Shown here: piece after piece, positions 62,686-64,000 of the stretch
How the letters are laid out: each line of letters begins with the position of its first letter
Position numbering within the stretch: position 1 is the first letter of the stretch
Assembly (NCBI GenBank): GCA_020137815.1
Contig: CM035357.1
Span: 8,216,345 to 8,280,344 of the forward strand
DNA: 64,000 nt
Direction of reading: 5' to 3'
From: Hormiphora californensis
Lineage: Eukaryota > Ctenophora > Tentaculata > Cydippida > Pleurobrachiidae
Program-made: the position numbers and the translations under genes
The notes under the pieces: model-generated
What the model was told of the DNA's origin: nothing
Database searches by the model: none
Seen by the model: the letters and a program-made list of their open reading frames with translations, nothing else

Positions 62686-63882
62686 GGTATAGGTCTCCTG
62701 AACATAAAAAACCAAAATGTCAGTCTCAATTATTTGGGGGAAGGTGTGTAATTAGCACCTAATTGATTGGTAATTGAGCACAAGGGGAAAAAAGCTGTAT
62801 CTACCCTTAGGAAAGGAGTAGAGACAAAATTAAGGGCACCAAAGTGTTCAGGGTCCTCGAATTAGTGGGGTAGGTGCCGGAATGAAGTCTCTATCTCTTC
62901 CGGTTAATTAGATAATTGGATAATTAGGTATGCGCATAGCCATTTGCTGGCCATATGGCTATAGCCATGTTAGGAAAGGAGTAGAGACAAAACCGAGGGC
63001 ACTAAAATGATCAGCGTCCTCGAATTAGTGGGGGTAGGTGCTTAAATTAAGTCTCTATATCATCCAGTTAATTAGATAATTGGATAATTAGTTTTGCGAA
63101 TAACCGTTTTTAGGCTATATGGCTATAGCCACTTAGGAATGGTTTAGAGACTTTTCATTGGTGGCATTTTGTAGGCAATAGCCAAGTTATGGGGGGTCGA
63201 CGTCGGACTTTTAAGCTCTATCTTCAACCGTTTAGCCGTTATTTGGCTTTAAAGGTGCTCAACATGAGCAAAAAAACGGTGAAAACCCCGATTTTTGCTC
63301 ATTTTCAGCACCTTAAAAGCCAAATAACGGCTAAACGGTTGAAGATAGAGCTTAAAAGTCCGACGTCGACCCCCCATAACTTGGCTATTGCCTACAAAAT
63401 GCCACCAATGAAAAGTCTCTAAACCATTCCTAAGTGGCTATAGCCATATAGCCTAAAAACGGTTATTCGCAAAACTAATTATCCAATTATCTAATTAACT
63501 GGATGATATAGAGACTTAATTTAAGCACCTACCCCCACTAATTCGAGGACGCTGATCATTTTAGTGCCCTCGGTTTTGTCTCTACTCCTTTCCTAACATG
63601 GCTATAGCCATATGGCCAGCAAATGGCTATGCGCATACCTAATTATCCAATTATCTAATTAACCGGAAGAGATAGAGACTTCATTCCGGCACCTACCCCC
63701 ACTAATTCGAGGACCCTGAACACTTTGGTGCCCTTAATTTTGTCTCTACTCCTTTCCTAAGGGTAGATACAGCTTTTTTCCCCCTTGTGCTCAATTACCA
63801 ATCAATTAGGGGCTAATTACACACCTTCCCCCAAATAATTGAGACTGACATTTTGGTTTTTTATGTTCAGGAGACCTATACC
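62686..63882. mobile_element. 1.2-kb near-perfect palindrome with four 170-bp units
   Basis: It begins GGTATAGGTCTCCTGAACAT and ends with the complement at 63882; the centre is near 63284. Each arm has two units of the 170-bp family seen at 1157-1915, and the centre holds AACCGTTTAGCCGTTATTTG as in 1480-1490 and the 167-bp tandem repeat. Small arm differences are few. The right half contains no gene. Confidence 0.85.
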
Positions 63883-64000
63883 TTTGGTATCGAAGACACC
63901 TCACACTCTGTTTAGGCATCTGCATCGCGGCCTTCGTTGCCTGTGGGGAGGAGGGACTCGTACACCTAAATAACGTTGGTTCTCGTGACACCCTGCGGCA
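63883..64000. other. Unassigned DNA at the window end
   Basis: Unique-looking sequence, no stop-free frame of note that can be recognised. The window ends here. Confidence 0.3.

Overview
This window looks like nuclear DNA of a metazoan, most likely an invertebrate. The phylum cannot be fixed from the sequence. The reasons are GT-AG introns, two exons that read like the Sm domain of LSM11 (a U7 snRNP subunit tied to animal histone mRNA processing), and a mobile-element mix typical of animals: APE-type LINEs, a retroelement with a restriction-like endonuclease, Ty3/gypsy, Penelope-like elements, hAT, Mutator-like, Harbinger-like and TA-inserting foldback DNA elements. There is no sign of bacterial operons, ribosome binding sites or CRISPR arrays.

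Only one host gene is recognisable, on the + strand: LSM11-like exon A at 13698-13837, exon B at 20418-20640, and an unrecognised but phase-compatible candidate exon C at 34706-34811. Its introns (6.6 kb, and 14 kb if exon C belongs) are filled with repeats. Nearly everything else is mobile or satellite DNA.

Layout. 1-3300: 170-bp and 167-bp repeat families, an inverted-repeat element and a CA microsatellite. 3601-8130: a minus-strand LINE split by a foldback element, which itself carries a nested element. 8.2-11.6 kb: simple repeats, then a head-to-tail chain of about 0.5-kb repeats, one copy holding a Mutator-like MITE. 11.6-13.2 kb: a hAT-like palindrome inside another palindrome. 13.7-20.6 kb: the LSM11-like exons and first intron. 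20.7-24.1 kb: a second Mutator-like MITE, a GGGGCAATTCG element and a LINE RNase H tail. 24.15-29.94 kb: a composite satellite of 137-bp and 470-bp units spaced by CCATAA repeats. 30-36 kb: the third Mutator-like MITE, a hAT-like foldback element and several large palindromes. 36.3-43.7 kb: two related Ty3/gypsy pol fragments carrying dated insertions. 43.7-48.1 kb: palindromes, another 0.5-kb repeat and a hAT element. 48.6-53.9 kb: an array of RFX-type X-boxes and a second, + strand LINE with its middle missing. 54.3-56.2 kb: a Penelope-like element. 57.3-61.7 kb: GA/CT, CCTTCCCTGT and CACAAGACAT tandem repeats with a hAT insertion. 61.8-63.9 kb: two further palindromes.

The strongest evidence is internal. 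Many insertions have target-site duplications (8 bp for hAT-like, 9 bp for Mutator-like, TAA for Harbinger-like, TA for the palindromes), and several have the matching empty site preserved in a second copy of the host repeat within the window. Most long open frames here are low-complexity or palindrome artefacts. All coding claims rest on motif reading by eye; no database search was possible.
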